Position numbers and translations under genes: made by a program. DNA of 64,000 bases. Source: an uncultured Flavobacteriaceae bacterium (GTDB taxonomy: Bacteria > Bacteroidota > Bacteroidia > Flavobacteriales > Flavobacteriaceae). This document shows positions 26,946-35,246 of the stretch, piece after piece. Below the pieces are notes generated by a model that worked only from the letters and a program-made list of their open reading frames with translations, did no database searches and was not told the DNA's origin. The DNA lies in assembly GCA_947488435.1 (NCBI GenBank), contig CANKZG010000002.1, forward strand, positions 124,001 to 188,000, in the 5' to 3' direction. Position 1 is the stretch's first letter, and every line of letters starts with the position of its first letter.

Positions 26946-27956
26946 ATGCAAATAAACGATAAATCCGGCGTAAAAACATACCTTCCTAATGCATCCAGAT
27001 ATAACACAATGAAGTATAATCGTTGTGGAAAAAGTGGGGTTTTAATTCCAGCAATTTCATTAGGATTGTGGCATAATTTTGGTTTTGTTGACAATCTTCA
27101 AAATGGAAGAGATATTGTTCGCTGTGCCTTTGATTTAGGAATCACACATTTTGATTTGGCTAATAACTATGGTCCTCCTTTTGGTTCTGCTGAAGAAAAT
27201 TTTGGAACAATTCTAAAAAAAGATTTTAAACCTTACCGCGATGAGTTATTTATAGCCTCTAAGGCAGGATATGATATGTGGCCAGGTCCTTATGGAAATT
27301 TGGGTTCTAGAAAATATTTAATGGCAAGTATTGATCAAAGTTTACAGCGCATGGGGCTTGATTATGTAGATATATTCTATCACCACAGACCAGATCCAGA
27401 TACCCCATTGGAAGAAACAATGGTAGCTTTAGCAGATATTGTACGACAAGGGAAGGCTCTTTATGTTGGAATTTCGAATTATGAACCTAAGGAAACCGCA
27501 ATGGCATCGAAGATTTTAAAAGAGCTTAAAGTTCCTTTTATACTGCATCAGGCGCGATATTCTATTTTTGATCGATGGGTAGAAGATGGTTTGTTGAATA
27601 CACTTGAAACGGAAGGAGTTGGTTGTATTGCATTTTCACCACTTGCTCAAGGCATGCTTACCAATAAGTATGTGAATGGTATTCCGGAAGGGTCAAGAGC
27701 GGCAAAAGATCAAACCTATTTGGCTAAATCCGATGTGGAACAAAATATAGATCGCATAAAGGTACTGGCGGCTATAGCAGATAAAAGAGGTCAAAAACTA
27801 TCTCAAATGGCGATTGCCTGGTTATTAAATCAACCTAATGTTACTTCTGTTTTGGTCGGAGCAAGTTCTCCAAAACAGCTTGAAGAAAATGTTGGAGCAT
27901 TAGCTAAACTGGAATTTTCTGATGAAGAATTAAAATTGATAAGAGCAAATTCGTAA
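26946..27956 (+). CDS. Aldo/keto reductase, YghZ-like
   Basis: A 336-residue NADPH-dependent TIM-barrel reductase. The N-terminal block MKYNRCGKSGVLIPAISLG and GLWHNFGF is specific for the YghZ/KCNAB-like branch, which reduces small aldehydes such as L-glyceraldehyde 3-phosphate and methylglyoxal. Catalytic Asp and Tyr lie in FDLANNYGPP and the Lys in SKAGYDMW; the His is in DIFYHHRPD. Its neighbour upstream is an AraC regulator. A bidirectional terminator-like stem lies just past its stop. Confidence 0.93.
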   Translation: MQINDKSGVKTYLPNASRYNTMKYNRCGKSGVLIPAISLGLWHNFGFVDNLQNGRDIVRCAFDLGITHFDLANNYGPPFGSAEENFGTILKKDFKPYRDELFIASKAGYDMWPGPYGNLGSRKYLMASIDQSLQRMGLDYVDIFYHHRPDPDTPLEETMVALADIVRQGKALYVGISNYEPKETAMASKILKELKVPFILHQARYSIFDRWVEDGLLNTLETEGVGCIAFSPLAQGMLTNKYVNGIPEGSRAAKDQTYLAKSDVEQNIDRIKVLAAIADKRGQKLSQMAIAWLLNQPNVTSVLVGASSPKQLEENVGALAKLEFSDEELKLIRANS

Positions 27957-28003
27957 AAGGTTTTATTCTTCAAATAGACTACAGTAATATCAAAAATAGT
28001 GCA

Positions 28004-28050
28004 TAAAAAAACCCCATCCGTGGTTATCCACGGTATGGGATTTCCCCTTT
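28004..28050. terminator. Bidirectional terminator between aldo/keto reductase and DUF3179 gene
   Basis: Inverted repeat CCCAT-CCGTGG at 28013-28023 with CCACGG-TATGGG at 28028-28039, one bulged base and a TTAT loop, flanked by an A-run on the left and T-rich DNA on the right. It lies between the two convergent genes and can work in both directions. Confidence 0.75.
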
Positions 28051-28060
28051 TCATAGCAAA

Positions 28061-29473
28061 TTACTTTATCAATGTTACCTCAGGAAAAGCGGCTTTATAT
28101 CCGAACCAGAAAGCATTATGAGAGGGAAATCTAGGGAGTATATCTCCTTGCTCACTTTTCATTCCTTCTTCGGCAATGGTCCACTTTACTCCGTCAGTAT
28201 CTATAACTATGCTATTACCATCATAGCTTTTAAATCGTTTCGTCTGAGATTCATATACGCGATGCGCACCAGATTTGTCGGTAAAAACAACAAAACTTAC
28301 ATTTCCAATAGAAGATTCGTATAAAGGCTTATTTTTCAAATACTTACTTGCAATAGCGATGTTTTCATCGGTAATTGCTGGATGACGAATGGCTAAAATT
28401 TCATCTTTATTTTTAATGCTTTTATCCCCAATGTCGGGAACAACAAACATCAAATCGTCGGTTGCAAAATATTCTTGATAAGCAACACCTTCCCCATAAT
28501 TTCTACGGTGTCCAGTATTTAATGAAAGTACTTTAGTTTCTGGATGTCTTCTTTTCCATTCCCCCCAGGTAGTAGTAACGACACTTAAATAATCTAACTT
28601 AATCCCTTTGCCAACTAAAGGGCCAATAGCTGGTTCTCCTTCTAAGGTACTCCAAAGCGATTGGGTAGCTTTATCATACATCAATTTATTTGACCTGTAT
28701 AAGAATCCGCTCGTTCCCAACTCATGATTTACACCATTATGTTGTGTTTTATATAAAATCACAGTGCCACATAAGGTGCAATAAACACCAGCAACTGGAA
28801 TATCACCAACGGTATCAACAAACATTTCGTGCCATGCTAAAATTCGTTTAGGATAGGCTCTTACATCTCCATTAACTGCTATTCCAAACACAATATTATC
28901 ATCACTTAAATAATTGGCTTCTCCGGCCGTAATCATTTGAGGATTTCGTAAAGGAGGGATACCATCTTGTAAAACACCTCCCCAACGTACTTCATCAAGG
29001 CGAATGTTGGATTGCTTTTGTCGTTCTAAAAAATAAGGGCCAAATTTTTTATCTATTAGTCGATGAAGTTTGGCTTTAAATTCAAAATATTCCGGATTGT
29101 ATTTGGCATCTTTACTCCATACCCACTGATACCATTTGTCAAAATCGAAACCAAACTTGTTTCTTGTTTTCTTTTCTAAAAGGCGAACCAATTTGTTAGA
29201 CACTTTTCTACTTTGTGTAAAGTATAGCGTTTCGATAAGCATAATTTCATAACTCTCATCCCAGTTTTTATCTAAGGAAACTATAGCACGATTTAATGTG
29301 TCTTCACTTTCAGAGGTAACAATTGTAAGGAAGTTAAGAATAGCTTCCTCTTTATCTAAGGTGTTTAAAACTGTCCTAGGGGCTGTCCTAGTTGATTTTG
29401 TAAAATATGAGGTAATGGCAAATAAGCTTAAAGCAAAACAAAGTAATGTGCCAAATTTTATATAGGAAACCAT
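28061..29473 (-). CDS. DUF3179-domain protein, membrane-anchored or secreted
   Basis: A 470-residue protein with an N-terminal hydrophobic anchor (FGTLLCFALSLFAITSYF). The DUF3179 domain occupies about residues 160-470, with typical blocks RNPQMITAGEANYL, NGDVRAYPKRILAWHEM, VAGVYCTLCGTVILY and GFLYRSNKLMYDKATQSLWS. The function of DUF3179 proteins is unknown. The cysteines in CTLCG might bind a metal or form a disulfide. It is convergent with the aldo/keto reductase and has no obvious partner. Confidence 0.88.
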   Translation of the reverse strand: MVSYIKFGTLLCFALSLFAITSYFTKSTRTAPRTVLNTLDKEEAILNFLTIVTSESEDTLNRAIVSLDKNWDESYEIMLIETLYFTQSRKVSNKLVRLLEKKTRNKFGFDFDKWYQWVWSKDAKYNPEYFEFKAKLHRLIDKKFGPYFLERQKQSNIRLDEVRWGGVLQDGIPPLRNPQMITAGEANYLSDDNIVFGIAVNGDVRAYPKRILAWHEMFVDTVGDIPVAGVYCTLCGTVILYKTQHNGVNHELGTSGFLYRSNKLMYDKATQSLWSTLEGEPAIGPLVGKGIKLDYLSVVTTTWGEWKRRHPETKVLSLNTGHRRNYGEGVAYQEYFATDDLMFVVPDIGDKSIKNKDEILAIRHPAITDENIAIASKYLKNKPLYESSIGNVSFVVFTDKSGAHRVYESQTKRFKSYDGNSIVIDTDGVKWTIAEEGMKSEQGDILPRFPSHNAFWFGYKAAFPEVTLIK

Positions 29474-29608
29474 AGGTATTGTATTAATAGAACTGCAGTA
29501 ACAGTCGTATTAGTAACACCGAACTTTAGGGTTTAACTATTTTTTAGGATTTTAAACAATTGATTCTCAATAGCATTCAACGATCTAAAATGATAATACA
29601 TTAAGGCT

Positions 29609-29854
29609 TTACTTCGTATTTATGCTATTATGAGTTCCGTCGCAGTACGGAGGGTTCTTGGTTTGCTTGCAGGTACATAAATAATACGTATCATTTTTAG
29701 CAACCTCAAAACCCATTGAGGGAGTCGCGTTATGTGCTCTATGCGATCCATCACAGAACGGTTGATCACTACTGTGACTGCATGTGCACCAAGCATATCT
29801 TTTGTCTTTTTCCAAATCAACCGCTATAGGGCTGTAATCTTTCGCTTCGCTCAT
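29609..29854 (-). CDS. Double CDGSH iron-sulfur protein
   Basis: An 81-residue protein with two CDGSH-type [2Fe-2S] motifs: CTCSHSSDQPFCDGSH and CTCKQTKNPPYCDGTH. Each has the three-Cys/one-His ligand set. Bacterial proteins of this layout are small electron carriers or Fe-S donors related to mitoNEET/Miner2. No membrane anchor. It lies between two larger genes on the same strand, with a 54-base gap upstream (stop of the membrane acyltransferase-like gene). Confidence 0.93.
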   Translation of the reverse strand: MSEAKDYSPIAVDLEKDKRYAWCTCSHSSDQPFCDGSHRAHNATPSMGFEVAKNDTYYLCTCKQTKNPPYCDGTHNSINTK

Positions 29855-29908
29855 AGTTCTTTTTTCAGGAAAGTTAGTGCAAAAGCGCTGAATGTAAAAG
29901 CTTACTTT

Positions 29909-31105
29909 TTAATTTTTAGCGAGTCTAAATAGTTTTAGAATCATCAGGCGAAGTTTAAAAAAATAACTTCTCCCTAAGCGAACAATATGTAGAAACAAAA
30001 AATCCAACTTTACAATTAAAAAACGTTTTAACGTACCAATATTTAATTGGATTACGGTACTATATTTATCATATTGTAGGGCTAAAAAAGTACTCGCAAT
30101 CATAAAGCCAATTGCACCAGAAATAGCTACCTCTGGACTTAACGTATGATGGTAATAACGATACAACCCCATTCCGGTAAGGCTACCATAAAGAATTACA
30201 AAATGAATAACGTAGATGGATAAGGTATTTTGGCCTATTTTTAAAACTGTTTTATGCGTAATCAAATTTCGCAATACCATAAACAACGCAAATGCAATTA
30301 AAACATCTCCCAATCGTATAAAGAGGTAGTTGTTAAAATAAATAGCTTTAAACAAGGAAACTCCGGTCATATTGGAAAGTAACATGAAAAGGGGAGAGGA
30401 ATAAAAAATAAGTCCGATACCAATAACTAAACTTCCTATTATTGCAGCCATATATAGGTGTTTGGCATCCTTAAATTTATGAAACAAGGTAGCCATAAAT
30501 GCACCAAAACTTGCATATCCGAACCATGGGATTATTGTAAATATAGATCCATGTTCACGTGTAAAATAATTGGCCAATGGTTGAGGTATGCCAGTATAGG
30601 AAAAGGAACTATATAATGGTTCAAACATGAAAAGAACTGTTGTAATAACAATAAGTATAAGTGCAAACCATAATTTTTTAACTCTTTGCGTAAGCAAATA
30701 AATAGCTATGATACCTAGTAGTGATAAACCTATGCAATGCAAAACATCAACCAAGAAAAAAGTGTTATATACTTCCCCCTTGAGCAAACCAAAGAGATTA
30801 CTTCGTAATAAATAGCCAATAAAAAGTAACTGTAACCCTCTTTTGACACCTTTTTCAACTCTAGGGTTTTTAATTCTTACTTTTTCTACTCGAATTAATA
30901 AATAGGTAAAAATAAACCCCGAAACTGTAAAAAACACAGGCGCTGTTATTCCTCTAAAATAAAGCCATATCTTATAAATTAGATTATTGGGATCCCTGTA
31001 GCTAACATCGAGTAATCCGTCTATAAAATGCCCCTGAAGCATCATCAGAATAGCCCATGCGCGAATTACATCAATAAAAAAAAGTCTGGAACTTTTAGCT
31101 TTCAT
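29909..31105 (-). CDS. DUF1624/HGSNAT-like multi-pass membrane protein
   Basis: A 398-residue inner-membrane protein with about ten membrane segments. The start SRLFFIDVIRAWAILMMLQGH carries the DUF1624 signature, related to heparan-alpha-glucosaminide N-acetyltransferases and to acyltransferase family 3. It may move acyl groups across the membrane onto a sugar or lipid. The catalytic His would be in MLQGHF. The C-terminal 35 residues are basic and hydrophobic. Function is inferred from family only. Confidence 0.82.
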   Translation of the reverse strand: MKAKSSRLFFIDVIRAWAILMMLQGHFIDGLLDVSYRDPNNLIYKIWLYFRGITAPVFFTVSGFIFTYLLIRVEKVRIKNPRVEKGVKRGLQLLFIGYLLRSNLFGLLKGEVYNTFFLVDVLHCIGLSLLGIIAIYLLTQRVKKLWFALILIVITTVLFMFEPLYSSFSYTGIPQPLANYFTREHGSIFTIIPWFGYASFGAFMATLFHKFKDAKHLYMAAIIGSLVIGIGLIFYSSPLFMLLSNMTGVSLFKAIYFNNYLFIRLGDVLIAFALFMVLRNLITHKTVLKIGQNTLSIYVIHFVILYGSLTGMGLYRYYHHTLSPEVAISGAIGFMIASTFLALQYDKYSTVIQLNIGTLKRFLIVKLDFLFLHIVRLGRSYFFKLRLMILKLFRLAKN

Positions 31106-31163
31106 AAAAAAGATTTACATAGCTATATACTTCTAAAACAATGGGTTTAGATGTTTTGCCGCC

Positions 31164-31171
31164 CAAAATTA
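31164..31171 (-). promoter_or_regulatory. Promoter -7 element for the DUF1624-like gene
   Basis: CAAAATTA on the plus strand reads TAATTTTG on the minus strand, a perfect TAnnTTTG. It lies 59 bases before the start of the gene at 31105. No clear -33 box. Confidence 0.4.
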
Positions 31172-31240
31172 GGTAAAATCCTCGCAATTGAACGCTATTT
31201 GGAGTATTTTCGTATGAAATGGATTAAGGATCTATATAAA

Positions 31241-31774
31241 ATGAAAAAAATACTTGCATTTGCTGGGAGTAATTCTTCTAGTTCTATCAATTTTGAATTA
31301 GTTAAATATACTACTAATCTGTTGGAAACATATGAGATACAGCTTTTAAATATGGTGGATTATCAGTTGCCAATGTATAGCATTGACGTTGAAAATACTC
31401 ATGGCTTTTCAGCTATAGTAAAACAATTAAAAGAGAATATCCAGAATGCGGATGGACTTGTTATTGCGGTTAATGAACATAACGGAGGCCCTTCCGCATA
31501 TTTTAAAAATATGCTAGATTGGTTGTCTCGCTTAGATCGTAATTTTTTAAAAGAAAAGAAGGTTCTTTTAATGGCTACATCTCCAGGAAGAGGTGGAGGC
31601 AGTGGAGCTTTAGAAATTGTAAAGCGCACCCTTCCTTTTTTTGGAGGCGAAGTGGTGGCCACTTTTTCTTTGCCTTCATTCAATCATAATTTTGATCAAG
31701 AACAGGGAATTACTGAAATCGGACTCGCAAAGGACCATAAGAAAGTACTACAACAGTTTTCAGCCCAAATTTAA
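31241..31774 (+). CDS. NADPH-dependent FMN reductase
   Basis: A 177-residue flavodoxin-fold reductase (azoreductase/ChrR type). MKKILAFAGSNSSSSIN is the FMN phosphate loop, and AVNEHNGGPSAYFKNMLDWLSR and TSPGRGGGSGALE are further family motifs. It would reduce FMN, quinones or azo compounds. The ATG at 31241 is chosen over 31151 because the flavodoxin fold begins there. It precedes pabB by five bases and may share a transcript with it. Confidence 0.92.
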   Translation: MKKILAFAGSNSSSSINFELVKYTTNLLETYEIQLLNMVDYQLPMYSIDVENTHGFSAIVKQLKENIQNADGLVIAVNEHNGGPSAYFKNMLDWLSRLDRNFLKEKKVLLMATSPGRGGGSGALEIVKRTLPFFGGEVVATFSLPSFNHNFDQEQGITEIGLAKDHKKVLQQFSAQI

Positions 31775-31779
31775 TAGTA

Positions 31780-33084
31780 TTGCGCCAGGCAATCTCATTT
31801 TCAATAACAGATATTTCAGGTTTTAAAGAAGCCGCACTGCATTGGGCTCAACAGTACAATGAAGTAACTTGGCTGGATAGTAACACGCACAAAGATATAC
31901 ACAGCTCCTTTGAAGGCCTGCTCGCTGTGGATGCACATTCCCAATTAAAAAGAAATGCCTATAACGGATTTGAAACTTTAAAAGAATATCATTTAAAGTG
32001 CAACGATTGGATTTTTGGCTACCTCTCTTACGACCTAAAAAACGACACGGAAATTTTAACATCAAATAATGCAGATGGTCTTCGTTTTCCCGAACTCTTC
32101 TTTTTTCAGCCCAAAAAAATCATTCAAATTATAAGAAATAAGGTTACATTTCTATACGTAAAGGAAGCAGCCCATGATATCAATAAAGATTTCAATACTA
32201 TCGGCAACCTTATTAATACGCTACCAGATAAACTCGCTACGCCGCCTATAGCACCTCGCATTAAACTCCGAATATTTAAGGATGAGTATTTTAAAAGCGT
32301 AAATAAGGTTTTAGATCATATTCATAGAGGAGATATATATGAAGCTAATTTTTGTCAGGAATTTTATGCTGAGAAAACAAAAATAGATCCGGTAAGAACG
32401 TTCATGAGCCTAAATGCAATTTCTTTGGCTCCTTTTTCAGCATTTTTGAAATGCGCTGATAAGTATGCGTTATCTGCTTCTCCCGAACGATATCTCAAAA
32501 AAAAGGGAGACACTGTAATCTCGCAACCTATAAAGGGAACCGCGAAACGATCTGGCAATCAGAGAGAGGATGAAAAACTTAAAATGGGATTGAAAACAAA
32601 TGCAAAAGAACGTGCCGAAAATATTATGATCGTGGATCTAGTGCGAAATGATCTCTCTAAAAGTGCTCTAAAGGGTAGTGTTAAAGTAGAAGAATTGTGT
32701 GAAGTATACTCTTTTGAACAGGTGCATCAAATGATTTCTACGATTAGCGCTAAACTACCAAAGACGAAAAACCCGATAGATATTTTAAAAGAAACATTTC
32801 CAATGGGCAGTATGACAGGAGCTCCTAAAATTTCTGCTATGAAAATAATTGAGCATTTGGAACAAAGCAAACGGGGACTGTATAGTGGTGCTATAGGTTA
32901 TTTCACCCCAGATGGAGATTTTGACTTTAATGTGGTTATTCGCAGTATTTTATACAATGCCAGTCTTGAATACGTTTCATTTTCTGTAGGAAGCGCTATT
33001 ACTGCTAAAGCATCGCCAGAAATGGAATATGAAGAGTGTTTGCTCAAGGCTAAGGCAATGCGTACGGTTCTTGAAAACTCCTAA
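31780..33084 (+). CDS. pabB: Aminodeoxychorismate synthase component I
   Basis: Makes 4-amino-4-deoxychorismate for folate. The 434-residue chorismate-binding enzyme has the conserved C-terminal core: ISQPIKGTAKR with the PabB-type Lys in PIKGT, IMIVDLVRNDLSKSA, FPMGSMTGAPKISAM and the SVGSAITAKASPEMEYEECL end. The N-terminal region corresponds to the tryptophan-binding-like domain. TTG at 31780 is the start. An anthranilate synthase role cannot be excluded but the KGT motif favours PabB. The glutamine amidotransferase partner is not in the window. Confidence 0.9.
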   Translation: MRQAISFSITDISGFKEAALHWAQQYNEVTWLDSNTHKDIHSSFEGLLAVDAHSQLKRNAYNGFETLKEYHLKCNDWIFGYLSYDLKNDTEILTSNNADGLRFPELFFFQPKKIIQIIRNKVTFLYVKEAAHDINKDFNTIGNLINTLPDKLATPPIAPRIKLRIFKDEYFKSVNKVLDHIHRGDIYEANFCQEFYAEKTKIDPVRTFMSLNAISLAPFSAFLKCADKYALSASPERYLKKKGDTVISQPIKGTAKRSGNQREDEKLKMGLKTNAKERAENIMIVDLVRNDLSKSALKGSVKVEELCEVYSFEQVHQMISTISAKLPKTKNPIDILKETFPMGSMTGAPKISAMKIIEHLEQSKRGLYSGAIGYFTPDGDFDFNVVIRSILYNASLEYVSFSVGSAITAKASPEMEYEECLLKAKAMRTVLENS

Positions 33085-33100
33085 TTTGTATCTTTAGAAA

Positions 33101-33925
33101 ATGGAGCATAATACTTTTGAGATAATGGCATACCATACAAAGATCTTCGGACAAATATGGAAACCAAGACAGCCAAAGGGGGTTGTAGTTTTAGTACATG
33201 GAATGGGGGAGCACTCGGGTAGATATGTTAAAAATGTGGTGCCAATGCTACTTAAAACAAATGTAGCTGTTATTGGGTATGATACTATAGGTCATGGAAA
33301 ATCAGGAGGAAAAAGAGGGCATTGCCCTAGCTATATAGCTTTACTGGATATTTTGGATGCTATTTTAAGTGTTGGTGCCGAAAAGTTTCCTGGATATCCT
33401 CTTTTTTTATACGGGCATAGTATGGGTGGTAATGTGGTCTTGAACTATGTGTTGCGAAAGAAAAATAAGATCCAAGCAATTATAGCTACAAGCCCGTATT
33501 TACGTTTAGCTTTTTCTCCACCACTATGGAAAATGAAATTAGGGAAGTTGTTACTTCATATAGCCCCATCACTTACGTTAGCATCGGGGCTCAATGTTCG
33601 GGGGATATCACGTGATTTAGATGAGGTTCAACGATATATTGAAGATCCTTTGATACATGATAAGGTAAGTCCCATGTTTACCTTTCCGGTTATAAATGCA
33701 GGGGTATGGGCCATTGAAAATGCAGCAAAATTAGAATTACCTGCCTTACTTTTACATGGTACAGGAGATTCAATTATCGACCACAAGGCTACACTTGAGT
33801 TTAGTGAAAATGCTCCAAATAGCACCTTGCAACTTTTTGATGGCGGTTTCCATGAATTGCATCATGACCTATGCGCGGATGAAGTATTACAAACGATACA
33901 TAATTGGTTACAGCTTCAACTTTAA
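33101..33925 (+). CDS. Alpha/beta hydrolase, monoacylglycerol-lipase type
   Basis: A 274-residue serine hydrolase without signal peptide. GMGEHSGRY near residue 35 forms the oxyanion region, the nucleophile Ser lies in LYGHSMGGNVVL, the Asp in HGTGDSIIDHKAT and the His in GFHELHHDL. This is the monoglyceride lipase/lysophospholipase pattern. It would split fatty-acid monoesters. It is packed between pabB (16 bases) and tilS (13 bases). Confidence 0.9.
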   Translation: MEHNTFEIMAYHTKIFGQIWKPRQPKGVVVLVHGMGEHSGRYVKNVVPMLLKTNVAVIGYDTIGHGKSGGKRGHCPSYIALLDILDAILSVGAEKFPGYPLFLYGHSMGGNVVLNYVLRKKNKIQAIIATSPYLRLAFSPPLWKMKLGKLLLHIAPSLTLASGLNVRGISRDLDEVQRYIEDPLIHDKVSPMFTFPVINAGVWAIENAAKLELPALLLHGTGDSIIDHKATLEFSENAPNSTLQLFDGGFHELHHDLCADEVLQTIHNWLQLQL

Positions 33926-33938
33926 GTACTTTTGCTAG

Positions 33939-35246
33939 GTGTTAAAGAGCTTTCAAAAACATATTCAATCGACTTTTCCTGAATTGGAACACCAAAAAAT
34001 TATTTTGGCTTGTAGTGGAGGTATAGATAGTGTTGTATTAACACATTTATGTCAAAAGCTGAATTTAAAATTTAGCTTAGCGCACTGTAATTTTAAGTTA
34101 AGAGGGGAGGAGAGTTATAAAGATGCGCGCTTTGTTCAAGATTTAGCAAAAATGATGGGAGTTGAACTTCTGCAGAAAGATTTTGATACGCACTCTATAC
34201 AAGAGAGCGAAGGAGGTTCTATTCAAATGGTAGCACGAAACTTACGTTATCAGTGGTTTGATGCTTTGCTTCATGAAGAGAGATTCGATGTTTTACTTAC
34301 TGCACATCATGCAGATGATGATCTTGAAACCTTTTTAATAAATCTTTCTCGTGGTACTGGAATTGAAGGCTTATCGGGAATACCGGAACGCAGAAATAAT
34401 ATTGTAAGACCCTTGCTTCTTTTTTCAAGAGAGGAAATTAGTGCTTTTGCCAAAACGGAGAGAATCCATTGGCGTGAAGATGCTAGTAATGACGACATCA
34501 AATACCTACGTAATGCTGTGCGGCATCAGGTAATACCAAATTTAAAAAAGTTACACCCTTCTTTTCTTCAGAATTTTAGAAAAACGCAACAACTTTTAAA
34601 GCAAACAAAAGCAATAGCTGCCGAGGAGATAAAGCGACAAAAAATGCTTTTATTTAAAGGAGACGCCGAACTTTATACAATTTCGATAGTACAACTAAGA
34701 AAATTAAATCCTTTAGAATCATACTGTTACGCGCTTTTTAAACAATTTGGATTTAAGGAACCCAAGGAAATCATACGATTAATGACATCTGACAGTGGTA
34801 AAGAGTTACATTCTTTATCGCATCGATTATTAAAAGATAGAACGTATTTTTTATTACAAAAAAAGGAACTTAAGCATGCAGAAAAATATCACATTGATCA
34901 GCGTAGTACATATATCGATAAACCGATAGCATTAAAGCTGGAAGAGGTTTATGCTGTAAACGAACTAAAGAAAGAAACAATTTATGTAGATAAAGAAACG
35001 TTAAATTATCCCTTAACGTTAAGAAAGTGGGAAAAAGGCGACTATTTTTATCCCTATGGAATGCGAGGAAAAAAGAAATTGTCGAAGTTTTTTAAAGACG
35101 AAAAGATGAATCAAATCGCAAAAGAACGACAATGGTTATTAGTTTCGGGGGATGATATTTTATGGGTAGTTGGAAAGCGAGCAGATGATCGATTCAAGGT
35201 TACTCAAAAGACTAAAACAATACTAAAAATAGGCCTGAAGGAATGA
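33939..35246 (+). CDS. tilS: tRNA(Ile)-lysidine synthetase
   Basis: Adds lysine to C34 of tRNA-Ile(CAU), changing its decoding to AUA. The PP-loop SGGIDS in ILACSGGIDSVVLTH lies near residue 26. The motif HHADDDLETFLINLSRGTGIEGLSGI follows, then the middle TilS substrate domain and the C-terminal TilS_C domain (LRKWEKGDYFYPYGMRGKKK). The 435-residue length is normal for Bacteroidota. The start is GTG at 33939, with no in-frame ATG close by. Overlaps dsbD by ATGA, so both are probably co-translated. Confidence 0.95.
   Translation: MLKSFQKHIQSTFPELEHQKIILACSGGIDSVVLTHLCQKLNLKFSLAHCNFKLRGEESYKDARFVQDLAKMMGVELLQKDFDTHSIQESEGGSIQMVARNLRYQWFDALLHEERFDVLLTAHHADDDLETFLINLSRGTGIEGLSGIPERRNNIVRPLLLFSREEISAFAKTERIHWREDASNDDIKYLRNAVRHQVIPNLKKLHPSFLQNFRKTQQLLKQTKAIAAEEIKRQKMLLFKGDAELYTISIVQLRKLNPLESYCYALFKQFGFKEPKEIIRLMTSDSGKELHSLSHRLLKDRTYFLLQKKELKHAEKYHIDQRSTYIDKPIALKLEEVYAVNELKKETIYVDKETLNYPLTLRKWEKGDYFYPYGMRGKKKLSKFFKDEKMNQIAKERQWLLVSGDDILWVVGKRADDRFKVTQKTKTILKIGLKE

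Noticed and set aside
31151-31240. Longer start for the FMN reductase (31151)
   Set aside because: The added residues precede the flavodoxin fold, contain no known signal and would overlap a minus-strand promoter element.
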